A stretch of DNA of 64,000 nucleotides, taken from NCBI GenBank assembly GCA_963669155.1, contig OZ022595.1, forward strand, positions 5,885,642-5,949,641. Reading direction: 5' to 3'. The DNA is from Arbacia lixula (taxonomy: Eukaryota > Echinodermata > Echinoidea > Arbacioida > Arbaciidae). Position 1 is the first letter of the stretch. Every line of letters starts with the position of its first letter. The notes beneath the pieces were generated by a model. That model did no database searches, was not told where the DNA came from, and saw only the letters and a program-made list of their open reading frames with translations. This document shows, one piece after another, positions 45,258 to 57,158 of this stretch. Position numbers and translations under genes: made by a program.

Positions 45258-45305
<48 letters not shown>
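45258..45305. repeat. (ATT)n microsatellite
   Basis: About 16 ATT units. Probably a LINE or SINE tail remnant, but no adjacent element was recognised. Confidence 0.95.
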
Positions 45306-45307
<2 letters not shown>

Positions 45308-45714
45308 TACTTGTTTGTTGGTTTGGAAATTTTGGTTATGGCGGGAGTTAGGCAACTTGGGTCGTACATAGAGCTGCTTTTTGTTTGTTTGGTTGTTTGT
45401 TTGTTTGTTTTTTGTATCCCTATAGATTCTCCCTTAGCATAATCTAACGCCTTTAGGTTTAAGCAGTGGAAAAGGAAAGGGAAGAAATGAAATGGGAGAA
45501 GTAAAGAAAGAATCGCTGTAAACATTTTTTAAAATTTTATTTTGATTTATTTTAAACTTGAATCAAAATGTTACCAGGTTAGTGAAGTCATGCATTCATG
45601 TTATTACAGCAATAGTCAGCAGTACGAAGTAGTTGTATTTGTAGTAGGAGTAGGAGTAGGAGTAGTAGTAGAAGTAGGAGTAGGAGTATTAAGGTAGAAA
45701 TAGTCAATAATACA

Positions 45715-47585
45715 ACTTGTGATCTAACTGAATTACCATTGTTATAACACACTTAGTAATATTTTAGAGAAACATGCTCCTGTTGTTTCCAAACAGCTAG
45801 CTGTACGCCCTCAAGTACCGTGGTATACCAACGATGTGAGGATAGAAAAAAGGAAAAGGAGAAAAGCTGAAAAGCGTTGGCTACGGACTGGGGCTGCTAA
45901 TGATTGGGACGAATATAAATCAGTTTGAAATGCGACGCTGCAACTTCTGAACAAAACTCGTACACAACACCACAGAGATCTTATCCTGGAGAACTAGGAT
46001 AATCAAAAAAAGCTTTTCAGTGTGGTCTAGTCAAATAAGCAACCTTCGATACTAGGTACTATTGATAAACATGTGATTTTCTACGAAATTCATCAATATA
46101 AATCTCTTTTGAAATATAATTTGGCTGAATTACAAGGTACGGAGACATAGCAGAATTATGGTCTAAATGATAAGGCTAGTGCTCAGAGAATCAGCTGAAG
46201 AATGAGCGATTTTCGTAATGTATTCACAACTTCCCCCCTGTCTGGTAACGCGTCATTACATCCACCTGTTTTTCGTGATTCAGTTACAATGGATGGAACG
46301 CACTCTGAATTTGAGTTGTTGCTACTTAGAAAAACCTCGGATAAGCTTTGGGGTCATCATATAACGTATTGTTTAAACGACGTGAATACAATTTGCATAC
46401 ATAATGAAAACAGTCTATTTTTCTGATTTGTTGTTCGATTGTCGTTACAAACTAAGGAAAGAATAATTGATATTTTGAAGCCAAAAAATATATGTAATGT
46501 CTTTAACGAATGATAAAGATATTTTTACTAAATACGTTTTTATTTTTTGTAATAGCAGTCTAGTGAAAGTAAAACTTTGGAATTTAAATTCATACGTTTA
46601 TTGATATCAAGGCACGAGAGAGTACAAATTGCAACCAATGGACGTAGAGGTTGAATGTGTTCGTTATTGACGTCACAGTTTTGAATTGAAGCGTAGTAAA
46701 TGACGACTACCGTTACTTTTCTCGGCGGACGCTTTGGCGACTGAAACTGAAAAGTAAGACGGGCTTACTTTCTCAACCAAAATCTGTCATTTTAGAGCCA
46801 TTTTCAAGTATCTTGAATGAAGTTTAACATATAATTGACATGTTTAATGGGTCAACTTGCCATATATATGGTGTTTCAGTTGGAGACTCTCTGATCCTAC
46901 AACCATCTGTTAGTGCTAGGAATCTTGGCGTAGGCCTACAGTTTGATACAGAGTTGAATATGAAAGAACTTGCCACTACTGTTTATAAATCGGCATTTTA
47001 CATGGTATGTTACATTACATTACATGGATGTTACAAAAGAGATTGTTCATGCATGCATCATTAGAATTATTGAAATTGTAGAGGGTACAAAACACCTGTG
47101 GAAGGCTTATATTTGGTTGTACGAAATATACACGCATCACACCAATACTAAGAAACCTACATTGGTTACCAATACGGCAGAGAATAACATTCAAAGTCAT
47201 ACTAATTGCATAAAAAGCACTGCTTGGTAAAGCTCCTGGCTACATTACAGAATTATTGAAGTATAAAACCAGTAGTCATTGTCGTAATTTGCGCAGTTCA
47301 ACGGATCCTCTGCTTTTACAGATTCCATCCTTCAAAACAAAAGTAACGCTAGGTGATGGAGTATTAATTTTTTATCACCAAGCTCCGGAATAGCTTACCC
47401 CTGGAAGTAAGGAAAGCACCATCAGTAAACAACTTTAAATCAAAGCTCAAACCATATCTATTTAATTGATAACAAGCATTTTTAGCCATATAAAGCGCAG
47501 TAGAATATATACTATATGGAATATTTTCTGCGCTCTATAAATGTTTGTATTATTATTATCATTATCATTATTATTATTATAATAA
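45715..47585 (+). mobile_element. Decayed CR1-group LINE with (ATT)n tail
   Basis: The fragments are in LINE order: LTELPLL, TLSNILEKHAPVVSK, VPWYTNDVRIEKRKRRKAEK (pre-RT, about 45720-45880); FRNVFTTSPL and FELLLLRKTSDKLW (about 46205-46350); VSVGDSLILQPSVSARNLGV (about 46870); remnants of GKAPGYITELLKYKTSSHCR and WNSLPLEVRKAPSVNNFKSK spread over several frames (about 47228-47460). The 3' end GCGCTCTATAAATGTTTG(TATT)n is a CR1-like terminus. The RT catalytic core is deleted and stops are frequent. Confidence 0.75.
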
Positions 47586-48180
47586 GTAGTAGTAGTAGTA
47601 GTAGCAGCAGTAGTAGTAGTAGTAGCAGTAGTAGTAGTAGTAATAGAAGTTATATTAGTAGGACGGAGTAGTAGTAGTCGTGGGAGTAGTAGTAGTAGTA
47701 GTAGTAGTAATAGTAGAAGAAGTAGTTATATTAGTAGGGCGGAGTAGTAGTATTATAGTAGTAGTAGTAGTAGTAGTAATAGTAATAGTGGAAGTAGTAG
47801 TTATATTAGTAGGACGGAGTAGTAGTAGTAGCTGTAGTAGGAGTAGTAGTTGTAGGAGTAGTAGTAGTAGTAGTAGTAGTAGTCGTAGAAGAAGTTATAT
47901 TAGTAGGACGGAGTAGTAGTAGAAGTAGTAGTAGTAGAAGTAGTAGAAGTAGTTGTAGTAATAGTAGTAGGAGTAGTAGTAGTAGTAGTAATAGTAGAAG
48001 TAGTAGTTATATCAGAAGGACGGAATAGTAGTAGTAGTAGTAATAGTAGAAGTAGTAGTTATATTAGTAGGACGGAGTAGTAGTAGTAGTAGCTGTAGTA
48101 GGACTAGTAGTTGTAGGAGTGGTAGTAGTAGTAGAAGTAGTAGTGATAGTAGTATGGGCAACAGCAGCAGCAGTATTAGT
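47586..48180. repeat. (TAG)n array with interspersed TTATATTAGTAGGACGGAG
   Basis: Imperfect trinucleotide repeat of about 600 bases directly following the LINE tail. A non-repeat motif, TTATATTAGTAGG(A/G)CGGAG, recurs about six times (about 47650, 47726, 47801, 47895, 48008, 48058), giving a higher-order unit. ORFs of poly-Val/Ser through it are repeat translations. Confidence 0.9.
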
Positions 48181-49029
48181 AGCATTCATCATAGGGTGCA
48201 ATAAAACCAACATTGCTATTCTTTTAGTAGTTTTATGTTATGATCTAGGGATGTCCATGTTTACGGAATTAATAGCTATACTTGAATTCACCCGTCATGC
48301 TCGTTGGAAAAGTTTAACGTACTATGTCCTACATTACTGTATGTTTTTAGAAGAAAAATATCTCACTCCAAATTCAAATGAAATCTGATTTGCTGAAGAT
48401 GTGAGACGAGTGGGTGGAGTGGTTGCACTGCTACCATTGCGTACTACTCCTCTCCTAGTTCAGACCATCCACCCTTACCTCCTCACACCCCACATCCCAC
48501 CCCCACCCCACTGCCCCCCCCCCCTCCCCCCGCCGCCACCTAAATGTTAAAGACCACTCAAGTCCACGTATATTGTATCTGACACCGAAAGTTGAATGCT
48601 CAAGTTATCTCCATATTTGAATTAAAAGTTATGTAATACTTTCCGAAGTCGACGTGAAAAGGATAATAAATCATTAAAGCCATTATGTACATCCACATGG
48701 TGAGTGGGTTATGTATGAAACTGGAGAATGGTGCAACAAGTGTTTTAATAAATAGTGTGTTGGTATAGTTGTAAGAAGAAAATATCTATATTTACATTTA
48801 TGTACATATGTTTGCGGGCGACCCTTTTCTTGAATAAAGTAAGATAAAATATGGAAGTTTCCTTGTCAATAAAAAACAAAACAAAAATCAAATGAATAAT
48901 GATGTATTGTGTATGTATGAAATAAGCCTTTGTCAATTATTGTCTAAAGCATTATTCGTAGTATTGGATAATATATATTTGAATCAAACATACAAAGAAA
49001 ACACAGGACAATATAAATTTTGATATTTT
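48181..49029. other. No gene recognised
   Basis: AT-rich with one C-rich patch (about 48495-48540). The ORFs are short and unconserved. Confidence 0.5.
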
Positions 49030-50437
49030 GACAAGCACCAAATTTGGCACACATGTTCAAAATCATAAGTGGAACAATATTATGTATAGAGGCATCTCAA
49101 AATATTTTCAGGGGCGCCTGGGGGCAGCCCCCAATGTACCCCTGGGGCCCTAATATGTTATTTTTACTTCTTTTCGAAAATGCACGGCCTGACATGAAAA
49201 AAAAAACCTTGATTGGAATCATCCTTAGGTAATAGGAACCTTACCCTGTTAAGATGTGTGGTCATAAGTGGCAAGGGGACCGGTGAATAGCCCCTCAAAC
49301 GCCCCCTGGGGCACTTTCCTCTTATTTTGGGACATTTTCTCAAGAATAAATAACTGGATTTTAACCAAACTTGATAGGAATCATCTTAAGGTAATAGGGA
49401 CCATTAGTTGTAAAAATAGGGGTACACAGGTGGCAAGGGGCTGGGGAAGGGGGTGGTGGTAGCCCCCAAAATGCCCCAGGGGGAACTTTCTTTTATTTTT
49501 AAATACTATAAATAACTGGAACCATCCTCAGGTATTAGGGACCTTAAAATGTTAGAATGGGGGGAAACAAAAATGGCAAGGAGCCGGGGGAGGGGGTGGC
49601 GGTAGCGTCCCCCCCCCCCTAAAAAAAATGCCCCCATGGGGCAGCTTCCTCTTATATTTTTTTACTTTTTCAGAAGAATAAATAACTGGATTTTAACCAA
49701 ACTTGATAGGAATCATCCTTAGGTAATAGGGATAATCAGTTGTTAAGCTTGGGGTACACAAGTGGCAATAGGCTGGGAAAGGGGGGTAGCCCCCAAAACG
49801 TCCCAGGGGGAAACTTTCTTTTATTTTTGTGTACCTTTTCTCAAGAATTGATAACTGGAACTATCCTTAGGTATTAGGGACCTTAAGTTGTTAGGGGGTA
49901 GCCCCTCCCCCACCCCCCCCCCCCAAAAAAAATGCCCTAATGGGGCAGCTTCCTCTTATTCTTTACCTTTTCAGAAGAATAGATAACTGGATTTAAACAA
50001 ACTTGATAGGTAATAGGTACCTAAGTTTTTAAAGTGATGGTACGCAAGTGGCAAGGGGGGGGGGGGGCCTTAGGTCCTCTTTTGCCTGTGGGGGGGGGGG
50101 GAGCTCCCCGAAATGCCCCCAAGCAAAAGAGGACCTAGGGTTGTAATAATTGGATACATATTTAAAAATGGATGTTAGATTTCAAAAAAACTCAACAGAT
50201 ATTGTGAAATGTGAAAAATTGGTTACAAATGGGGATCCCATCTGACATGAACTAGCCACGCCTCCTCCCCCCCCCCCCCCACACACACCCTCTTCCCCCT
50301 TGCCCATCACCTCAGAAAACCTCCAAAATATTACGAAAAAAGGAGTGTTTTCTCAAATTTACCCAAACTGTACAGTAACCAAGGATAATCTAATATGCAC
50401 ATGTAGTCGCGTACTCATCTGATGAGGGGACAAGGAT
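49030..50437 (+). repeat. G-tract-rich 1.4-kb repeat, copy 1
   Basis: Begins near GACAAGCACCAAATTTGGCA and ends near GTACTCATCTGATGAGG. The inside is a row of 150-175-base units, each with AACCAAACTTGATAGGAATC, TTAGGTAATAGGGACC, GTGGCAAGGGGCTGGGGA, TAGCCCCCAAAACGCC and CAGGGGGAACTTTC. Long G and C tracts vary between units. No coding frame is conserved. Confidence 0.9.
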
Positions 50438-51383
50438 GACCCCCCCCCCCCCCCCCTACACACACCCTCGAAATAAACATAGCGCCTTACATGTCAATTA
50501 CTCTCTTGTTATCATGGGGGGACTTTGTTCCCTCCCTCAGTCCATGTATTAATATCTCAAGTTTTTTCTTTCGCTCTGTTAACTTTTTTTCGACAAGCAC
50601 CACTTTTTGAACATATGTTTAAAATACTATATGGAATGATATGAGATATCATTTTTGAGGCATCAAAAATGTTTTCAAGGTCGCCATTCTTCAGTATAAA
50701 CGCCATCATGACATAATAAAAAGTTTTTATAATCATAAAGAAGAAAGTTAACAGTGAAAAACCAATCGCTAGTGCTTTGAGAGCCCTGGACAATCATATT
50801 ATTGGTGATTTTCAGACATCAATTAAATGTTTAGTACGGATCGCTTACAACTTATGTCATAATGTAGTTAAGAATTCGACTAAAATGTATAATTGATATC
50901 TTAGATAGTTTTAAAGGTCATGTTCCGTCTTTTTTTCTAGCCAATGCTTGCAATTGGACAGGAAGATCAGTGATAAAACATAAAACTCCAAAAAATATGT
51001 CTGACAATTTTTTAAAACATGATATTGAAATAATAAATGCATATATCTTATATCATGTTATAATTTTGCGCCATATAATGTTTTGGGGTGGTTTTCAAGG
51101 CCACTCTTTGTTCTTTTGTCACTATACATTGCCAATAATCTCTTTTCTTATTCATGCCCTCACTATGAACATATCTCGATCAAATGAAACAAACTGGAGG
51201 GAATACGGATAAATATATTAGATTGACGGTCATCTTGGAAAATGGCGCCTCAAGATAAAGAAATCTTTATGGCTTCTATATTGTAAAACTGCCTGCATGT
51301 AGTTCATGCTCGTTGGTTATAGTATCACATAATAAAGCTAAAAACATTGTTTTGGCAGCCATTTTCGACGCGATCTTTGATCC
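50438..51383. other. Spacer between inverted copies, with a diverged repeat head
   Basis: About 50592-50690 (GACAAGCACCAC ... GAGGCATCAAAAATGTTTTC) resembles the first 100 bases of the G-tract repeat. CCATTTT/AAAATGG motifs (51240, 51357) recall the 27.9-29.9 kb repeat. No gene is supported. Confidence 0.5.
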
Positions 51384-52899
51384 TCCTTGTCTCCTCATCA
51401 GATGAGTACACGACTACATACGTTAGATTATCCTTGGTTACTGTACAGTTTGAATACATTCAAGAAAACATTCCCTTTTTCTTAAAATGTTGGACAGCAA
51501 GGCACATTTCTGAGGTGGTGGGGGGGGGGGGATGTATAGTTAATGTCAGATGGGGTCCCATTCTATCAAATCTTTCCCATTGCATGAGAATAATCTGTTG
51601 AGTTTTAATGATAAAATGTAATATTCATTTTTTAGGTATGTATCCCATTTTTACAACCTGAAGTCTTCTTTTCGAAGATGACTTCTTTCAAGTTTGCTTA
51701 GAATCCAGTCATTTACCTATGAGAAAAAGGAAAAAAATAAGTGGAATTTGCCCTCTGGGGGAATTTTTGGGGCTACACCCCCCTTCCCCGCCCCTTGCCA
51801 CTTGCATACCACCATTTTAAGAGCTTAAGGTCCCTAATATCTAAGGATGGTTCCTATCAGGTTTGGTTAAAATCGAGTCATTCATTCTTGTGAAAAAGTA
51901 AAAAATAATAGGAAGTTGCCCCATGGGGGCATTTTTTTTTTTTTGGGGGGGGATAGGGGCTACCCCCCTTTGGCTCCTTGCCATTTGTGTACCCCCATTT
52001 TAACATCTTAAGGACCCTAATACCTAAGGATGGTTCCAGTTATTTATTCTTGAAAAAAGGTATTAACAAAATAAAAGAAAGTTTCCCCCTAGGGCGTTTT
52101 TGGGGCTACCCCCCCCCCTTCCCCAGCCTATTGCCACTTGTGTACCCCAAGCTCAACAACTGATAGTCCGTATTACCTAAGGATGGTTCCTATCAAGTTT
52201 GGTTAAAATCCAGTTATTCATTCTAGTGAAAAAGTAAAACATAAGAGAAAGATGCCCCAAGGGGACATTTTTTTTTTTTTTGGGGGGGGGGGTCTCCCCC
52301 CCCCCTCTGACTCCTTGCCATTTGTGTACCCCCATTCTTACAACTTAAGGTCCCTAATACCTGAGGATATTTCCAGTTATTTATTATTGAGAAAAGGTAT
52401 TTTAAAATCATAACAGAAAGTCAGTTCCTGCTGGCGCGTTTTGGGAGCTACCCCACCCCCTCCCCTTCCCCAGCCCCTTGCCATTTGTGTACCCCAAGTT
52501 TAACGACAAATGGTCCCTATTACCTAAGGATGATTCCTATCAAGTTTGGTTAAAATCAAGTTATTTATTCTTGAGAAAATGTCCCAAAATAAGAGAAATA
52601 CCCCCAGGGGGCGTTTAGGGGGCTGTCCACCGCCCCCCTCGCCACTTTTAACTACACATCTTAACAAGGTAAGGTCCCTATTACCTATTTTTATTCAGAT
52701 CTTGCCGTACGTTTTCGAAAAGAATTAAAAATAACATATAAGGGCCTCTGGGCCACATTGGGGGTTGCCCCCACCCGTCCCTGAAAATATTTTGAGATGC
52801 CTCTTTAATATTGTTCCAAATATGATTGCCAAATTTGTTGCTTGTACACAAAAGTGCACAATTCACTTCATATTTGTTGCTTAGCCACCCCACTATTAT
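51384..52899 (-). repeat. G-tract-rich 1.4-kb repeat, copy 2 (inverted)
   Basis: Reverse complement of copy 1. It ends at 52899 with inverted AGTGGGGTGG, about 65 bases further than the match to copy 1, and shares these extra bases with copy 3. With copy 1 it makes a 1.4-kb-armed inverted repeat with a spacer of about 0.95 kb. Confidence 0.9.
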
Positions 52900-53148
52900 A
52901 TTTTTGCAGAAATTATGTAAATAATTATTTAAGAAGCAAACAGTCCGCCTTTCCATGGCACGCAATCATATTCTCAGCACAGAAACTTCTTTTTCAATCA
53001 AATAAAGAAGCTTTGCTTACTCACGTTACATGACTTTAACCAAACCTGTGGAATTGCCCAGCACTATCATGTTGTATAATCTCACATCTCTTTATCTGGG
53101 ATAATTTTCTAATTGCACATATATTTAGCTCAAGCTGCAAAAACAGGG

Positions 53149-53156
<8 letters not shown>

Positions 53157-53187
<31 letters not shown>

Positions 53188-53193
53188 GGGGAG
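53157..53193. repeat. (GA)n tract
   Basis: Purine-rich GAGAGA run. Minus-strand ORFs of Ser/Leu through it are repeat translations. Confidence 0.9.
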
Positions 53194-53740
53194 ATAAGAC
53201 GATGAAAGAAGAGAACATGGAAGCAACAAAACGGAAAGAAAAAATATGTGGCGAAGATTGAGAACAGGAACAAGAAGAAGAAAGAACAGGCAGAAGGTGG
53301 AGAATAAAACAAAGCAAAACAAGATGAAACAATGTAATATGCGTCTTGGTTCTTTGAGATGATCATCATGTACATGTATAATCATAAACATGCACATCCA
53401 CTAACATTTACACATACACACACAATAGCAAACACGCACATATACACAGACAACATATGTGCACACAAATATTCTTCAAAGTCATGATCACCAATCCATT
53501 CCCACAAACTCAACTCCACACAATACCTCTGTACTGATTTTCAACATCAAAGTGAATCACAAATGAATACCTTTTCATGATTGAACAAAACAATTTATTT
53601 GGAACCTTGAATATCCCTGTAGTTTCCATTACAGTAAATACAAGTACATGTACACATAAATGATGCAAACTTCACTCTTCACCATTACCTGATACATTAT
53701 TTAGAAAAATAACCGACAATATCCTAATGCGTGACATATA

Positions 53741-53917
53741 CAGTAAAACCTGTCTGTAGTGGCCACCCAAGGATACAAAAATTGTGGCCTATAAAGACAG
53801 GTGGCTGCTATAGGCAGGTTCTTTAACACATGATTTCTCTCCAGGGGAATTATTTTAGTGGCCACTGTAGACAGGTTGGCTGCTATAGACAGGTGGCCGC
53901 TAAGACAGGTTTGACTG
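53741..53917. mobile_element. 177-bp MITE with TA target duplication
   Basis: The ends CAGTAAAACCTGTCTGTAGT and (inverted) CAGTCAAACCTGTCTTAGCG are flanked by TA on both sides, as in Tc1/mariner-type elements. Inside are repeated GTGGCCAC and GACAGGT(G/T)G motifs. A half copy lies inverted at 56257-56315. Confidence 0.8.
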
Positions 53918-53919
53918 TA

Positions 53920-55078
53920 AATAGGATGTTATAATGAATAGTCTTCATGTGATCAATACCAAATGATGTGTATTTGGTACAAAAATGTATACATACTTCA
54001 GGCAAGGTGTACAGCCAAATCAAAGCAGTTATACTATGGAAGTGTATCACATTATGCATCTATCTTGGAATGAATATACATGTAATTATATACATAAGTA
54101 AGATACATGTTCAAACATATCATTGTATGTAAACTAACATGAATCAAACAAAAGTGCATTGCTTTCAAGATGAAGTATAATTTGTAAAAATACGAAATGT
54201 GTTCCACACACACTAGAAAACACATTTAATGAAGGATCAATCTGATATCGTCTCAGAATGATGTAATGTCTGTTATGAAATATGATATGAAATCATTCCT
54301 CACAAAACAGAGATTGAACAATGACATCATCATGTACCTACATGTACATGTATGAAACCTATGGAAAAGGGAATACATATTTTCATGTACCATAGCTGAC
54401 AAGACGATCTAAGGCAACAATACAAAAAATCAGCAGGCATTATTTTTTGACACATTGCACAAAATACAAGATTGCAGGATCCCTTAAAGAATACAGGCTA
54501 TTAGTTAATATCTAATTGTGTTAGTTGAATCTTGCACGATTCTAGATGAATCATTGTAAAGGAACTGCTAGTCAAAAACAAATATTCTCAAATGCAAGAT
54601 ATTGCATAATCGCTACTAAATTAGCCTCTGGAAATATATCAAACCTAGGCCAAATTGTGCACTCATAAGATAATACATATTGAAAGGTTCCTCAATATAA
54701 TTAATAACACAATGTGATGTCTTCACAATGACAGCTGTGTCCCATGCTGAAAATGGTAAATATGTTATGAAAGAAATAAATGACTAGCATTAACATACTG
54801 TATTTTTTTTCTAACTAAATTGATAGCATACATAAACTTCACTCTAAACGATTGAATTTATGTGATAGGTAAACTAGTAAATATGCGAATATAAAATATT
54901 GCAGAGTCCCATATCATACATGATCCGAAGATAAAAATAGCAAGCTTTTAGGGAATACGACCATCTACTGTAAATAGGTATAGATATCAATCAACATACA
55001 TTCTTGTGTGATGAATTATACTGTATTTGGCATATATGAGGATCGTCATCTTAAGTCCAAGAAGTCCAAGTGCAGTTC
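53920..55078. other. No gene recognised
   Basis: AT-rich sequence 3' of the piggyBac pseudogene with no conserved ORF. It probably includes the 3' UTR of that gene. Confidence 0.5.
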
Positions 55079-55079
55079 C

Positions 55080-56111
55080 TACTGTTCTGAGTAGTACACC
55101 TCAAAACAGGTGATGCACAATAGGAAGCTTACACTGCTTGCAGATAAGGCTGGTTTGTTTCCTCTTGCTGCATTCCTGCGTGAACACACGGAATAGTCCG
55201 GATGGTAGGCTGCGATGGGTTGGCGTCCAAGGAAGTTTTGGTGAACATTGCTCTTTCTGCGGTTGTCTCGACTGGCGAAACTTCCGCACAGTTGTCTTGG
55301 CATCCCCATTAGCCATCCGGAATGCCAAGAACGCGTTGACTAGTGCCACCTCCAGCTGGAAATGGTACACAACCATGTACCATTTCATGTGGCAATGTGG
55401 ATACTGTAGTAGGACATGCGTTGGTCGAGGAGATCCACAACGCTCATTGCTCGATTGTATGCATCCACAGCTGCTGGTTTACAGACGCTGCGCTGTCCTC
55501 TGCCCTCTAATCGCGGATGACTTTGTTGACAGTCCCACTGCCATGTACAGTTGACAAAACAGTCACCTTCTTCACGTCGTGTCATGTGACCCAGAGCAGA
55601 TCACCTTCACGAAAAAAAAAAGCAGGCTTATCCCCTCTTTGCTGTAGCGATGATGCCTCTCGCATCGCAGGTGAAAGGCCCCTCCTGTTGAGCGGCACTG
55701 TCCCACACGCTCCCATTTTTTTCTCTTTCAATTGCTCGAAGAGCTCAGGGGATGAGTAAAAGTTGTCTGTGTACACAGGGCGCCGAGTTTTGACGTAACT
55801 GGTAGTAATGTCCTTGACAATGCGAATCGTGAGCCCCTCTCCACGCGCAACTTCTTGGTCATCTTTGCCGGTGTACAGGTGGCAGTCCAAACAAAAGCCA
55901 GATGCTGCATCTGCCAGCACCCAGAACTTGAACGGCACAAGGGATTCATCAACAGACAGGTTACAACCAGGTTCGAAGCAGTTCTGAAAGGCTGGGATGA
56001 CGCGTTCCATCAGAGGGGCGACCTTGAAGCGTGGAGTGTAGCCTGGTTGCCCTCTGGTGACATGCTCCTCGTTTTTTTGCAAAGTGCAGGAACGAGTGCA
56101 CAAGCTGTCGC
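55080..56111 (-). pseudogene. piggyBac exon 2: DDD catalytic domain and Cys-rich tail
   Basis: The TCTGCAG acceptor at 56112-56113 precedes the piggyBac homology. The longest intact stretch is 56060-55582. The tail frame changes twice. The Cys-rich end corresponds to the DNA-binding C-terminal finger of piggyBac. Confidence 0.8.
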
Positions 56112-56383
56112 CTGCAGATAAGAAATAAAGAAACAATAAAATGAAATTAAACATACACACATATATTTTGATTTCTCTACATGAATTTTCAAACACTAAA
56201 AACATGTATACTTCAAGCATTGTTCCAATTATCATTCTAAAGAATTTTCAAACAGCTGTCTTTATAGGCCACAATTTTTGTATCCTTGGGTGGCCACTAC
56301 AGACAGGTTCTACTGTATATGTCACGCATTAGGATATTGTCGGTTATTTTTCTAAATAATGTATCAGGTAATGGTCAAGAGTG

Positions 56384-56806
56384 TTTTTCTTGACGATTCC
56401 AAGACAACTAGATTATTACACATGACGTCTAATGCATCAAAAGAACAAGAATATCTTTCATAACCGCATTTCATGGCCTGGAATGCAAATTTCAGATTAA
56501 AATCAATGTAATTTTGAGAAATTTGCAACGCTTACAGACTTACTGAGGCGTTTAAAATTGCGGCTCCTTCCCTTTCTTCCCTTTCCCTTTCCCTATGCCA
56601 ATTCCTTTGAGCTGTAGTGTATGATGGGGTGACCATATTTTGCGCATATTTGGTTTTCTTGACGATTCCAAGACAACTAGATTATGACGTCTAATGCCTC
56701 AAAAGAACGAAAATATCTTTTATAACCGCATTTCATGGTCTGGAATGCAAATTTCAAATTAAAATCAATGAAATTTCGAGAAATTTGCAACGCTTACTGA
56801 CTCCGC
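56384..56806. repeat. Direct repeat of about 160 bp
   Basis: TTTCTTGACGATTCCAAGAC through ACTAGATTAT, ACGTCTAATGC, AACCGCATTTCATGG and GAAATTTGCAACGCTTAC at 56387-56536 recur at 56654-56796. They lie in the piggyBac intron. Confidence 0.85.
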
Positions 56807-57158
56807 CGTCCACTCACATGTGTGATCTAATTTTGCACAGTAAGTTCGCTGCCATCTCGTGGTCGACAACGAATGTCAAATGTTCAAAAACAACCTCACA
56901 TTTCAAGCACATAGGCCTACTAGCTATTTGAGTAAATACTTCGAAATTGGTATGATTTTATGGATGTTTAGATCTTGTTTGACTGTTCGAAGAATACAGT
57001 GTCTTACTATTCTTAGTCCCACATATGCATCGTGTATCCTTCTTTTGTTTAAGGATATATTTAGTGTACTGTTAGTGCGCAAAATAGGACACACGTGAAA
57101 TAAGGTCACACCACGATACTAATAGTCTTGTCAACAAAATATATTCTAAAATACATAC

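Larger units (their letters stand above)
53683..56375. repeat. 119-bp inverted arms around the piggyBac catalytic exon
   Basis: 53683-53801 and 56257-56375 are reverse complements with a single difference seen (CAGTAAAACC against CAGTAGAACC). Each arm contains the first 60 bases of the MITE and 58 bases of the sequence outside it, so the arms are an inverted duplication and not merely two MITE insertions. The right arm lies in the piggyBac intron. Confidence 0.9.

Noticed and set aside
47680..48388. ORFs rich in Val, Ser and Arg
   Set aside because: Translations of the TAG microsatellite.
53036..53397. Three overlapping Ser/Leu-rich minus-strand ORFs
   Set aside because: Translations of a GA-rich purine tract.
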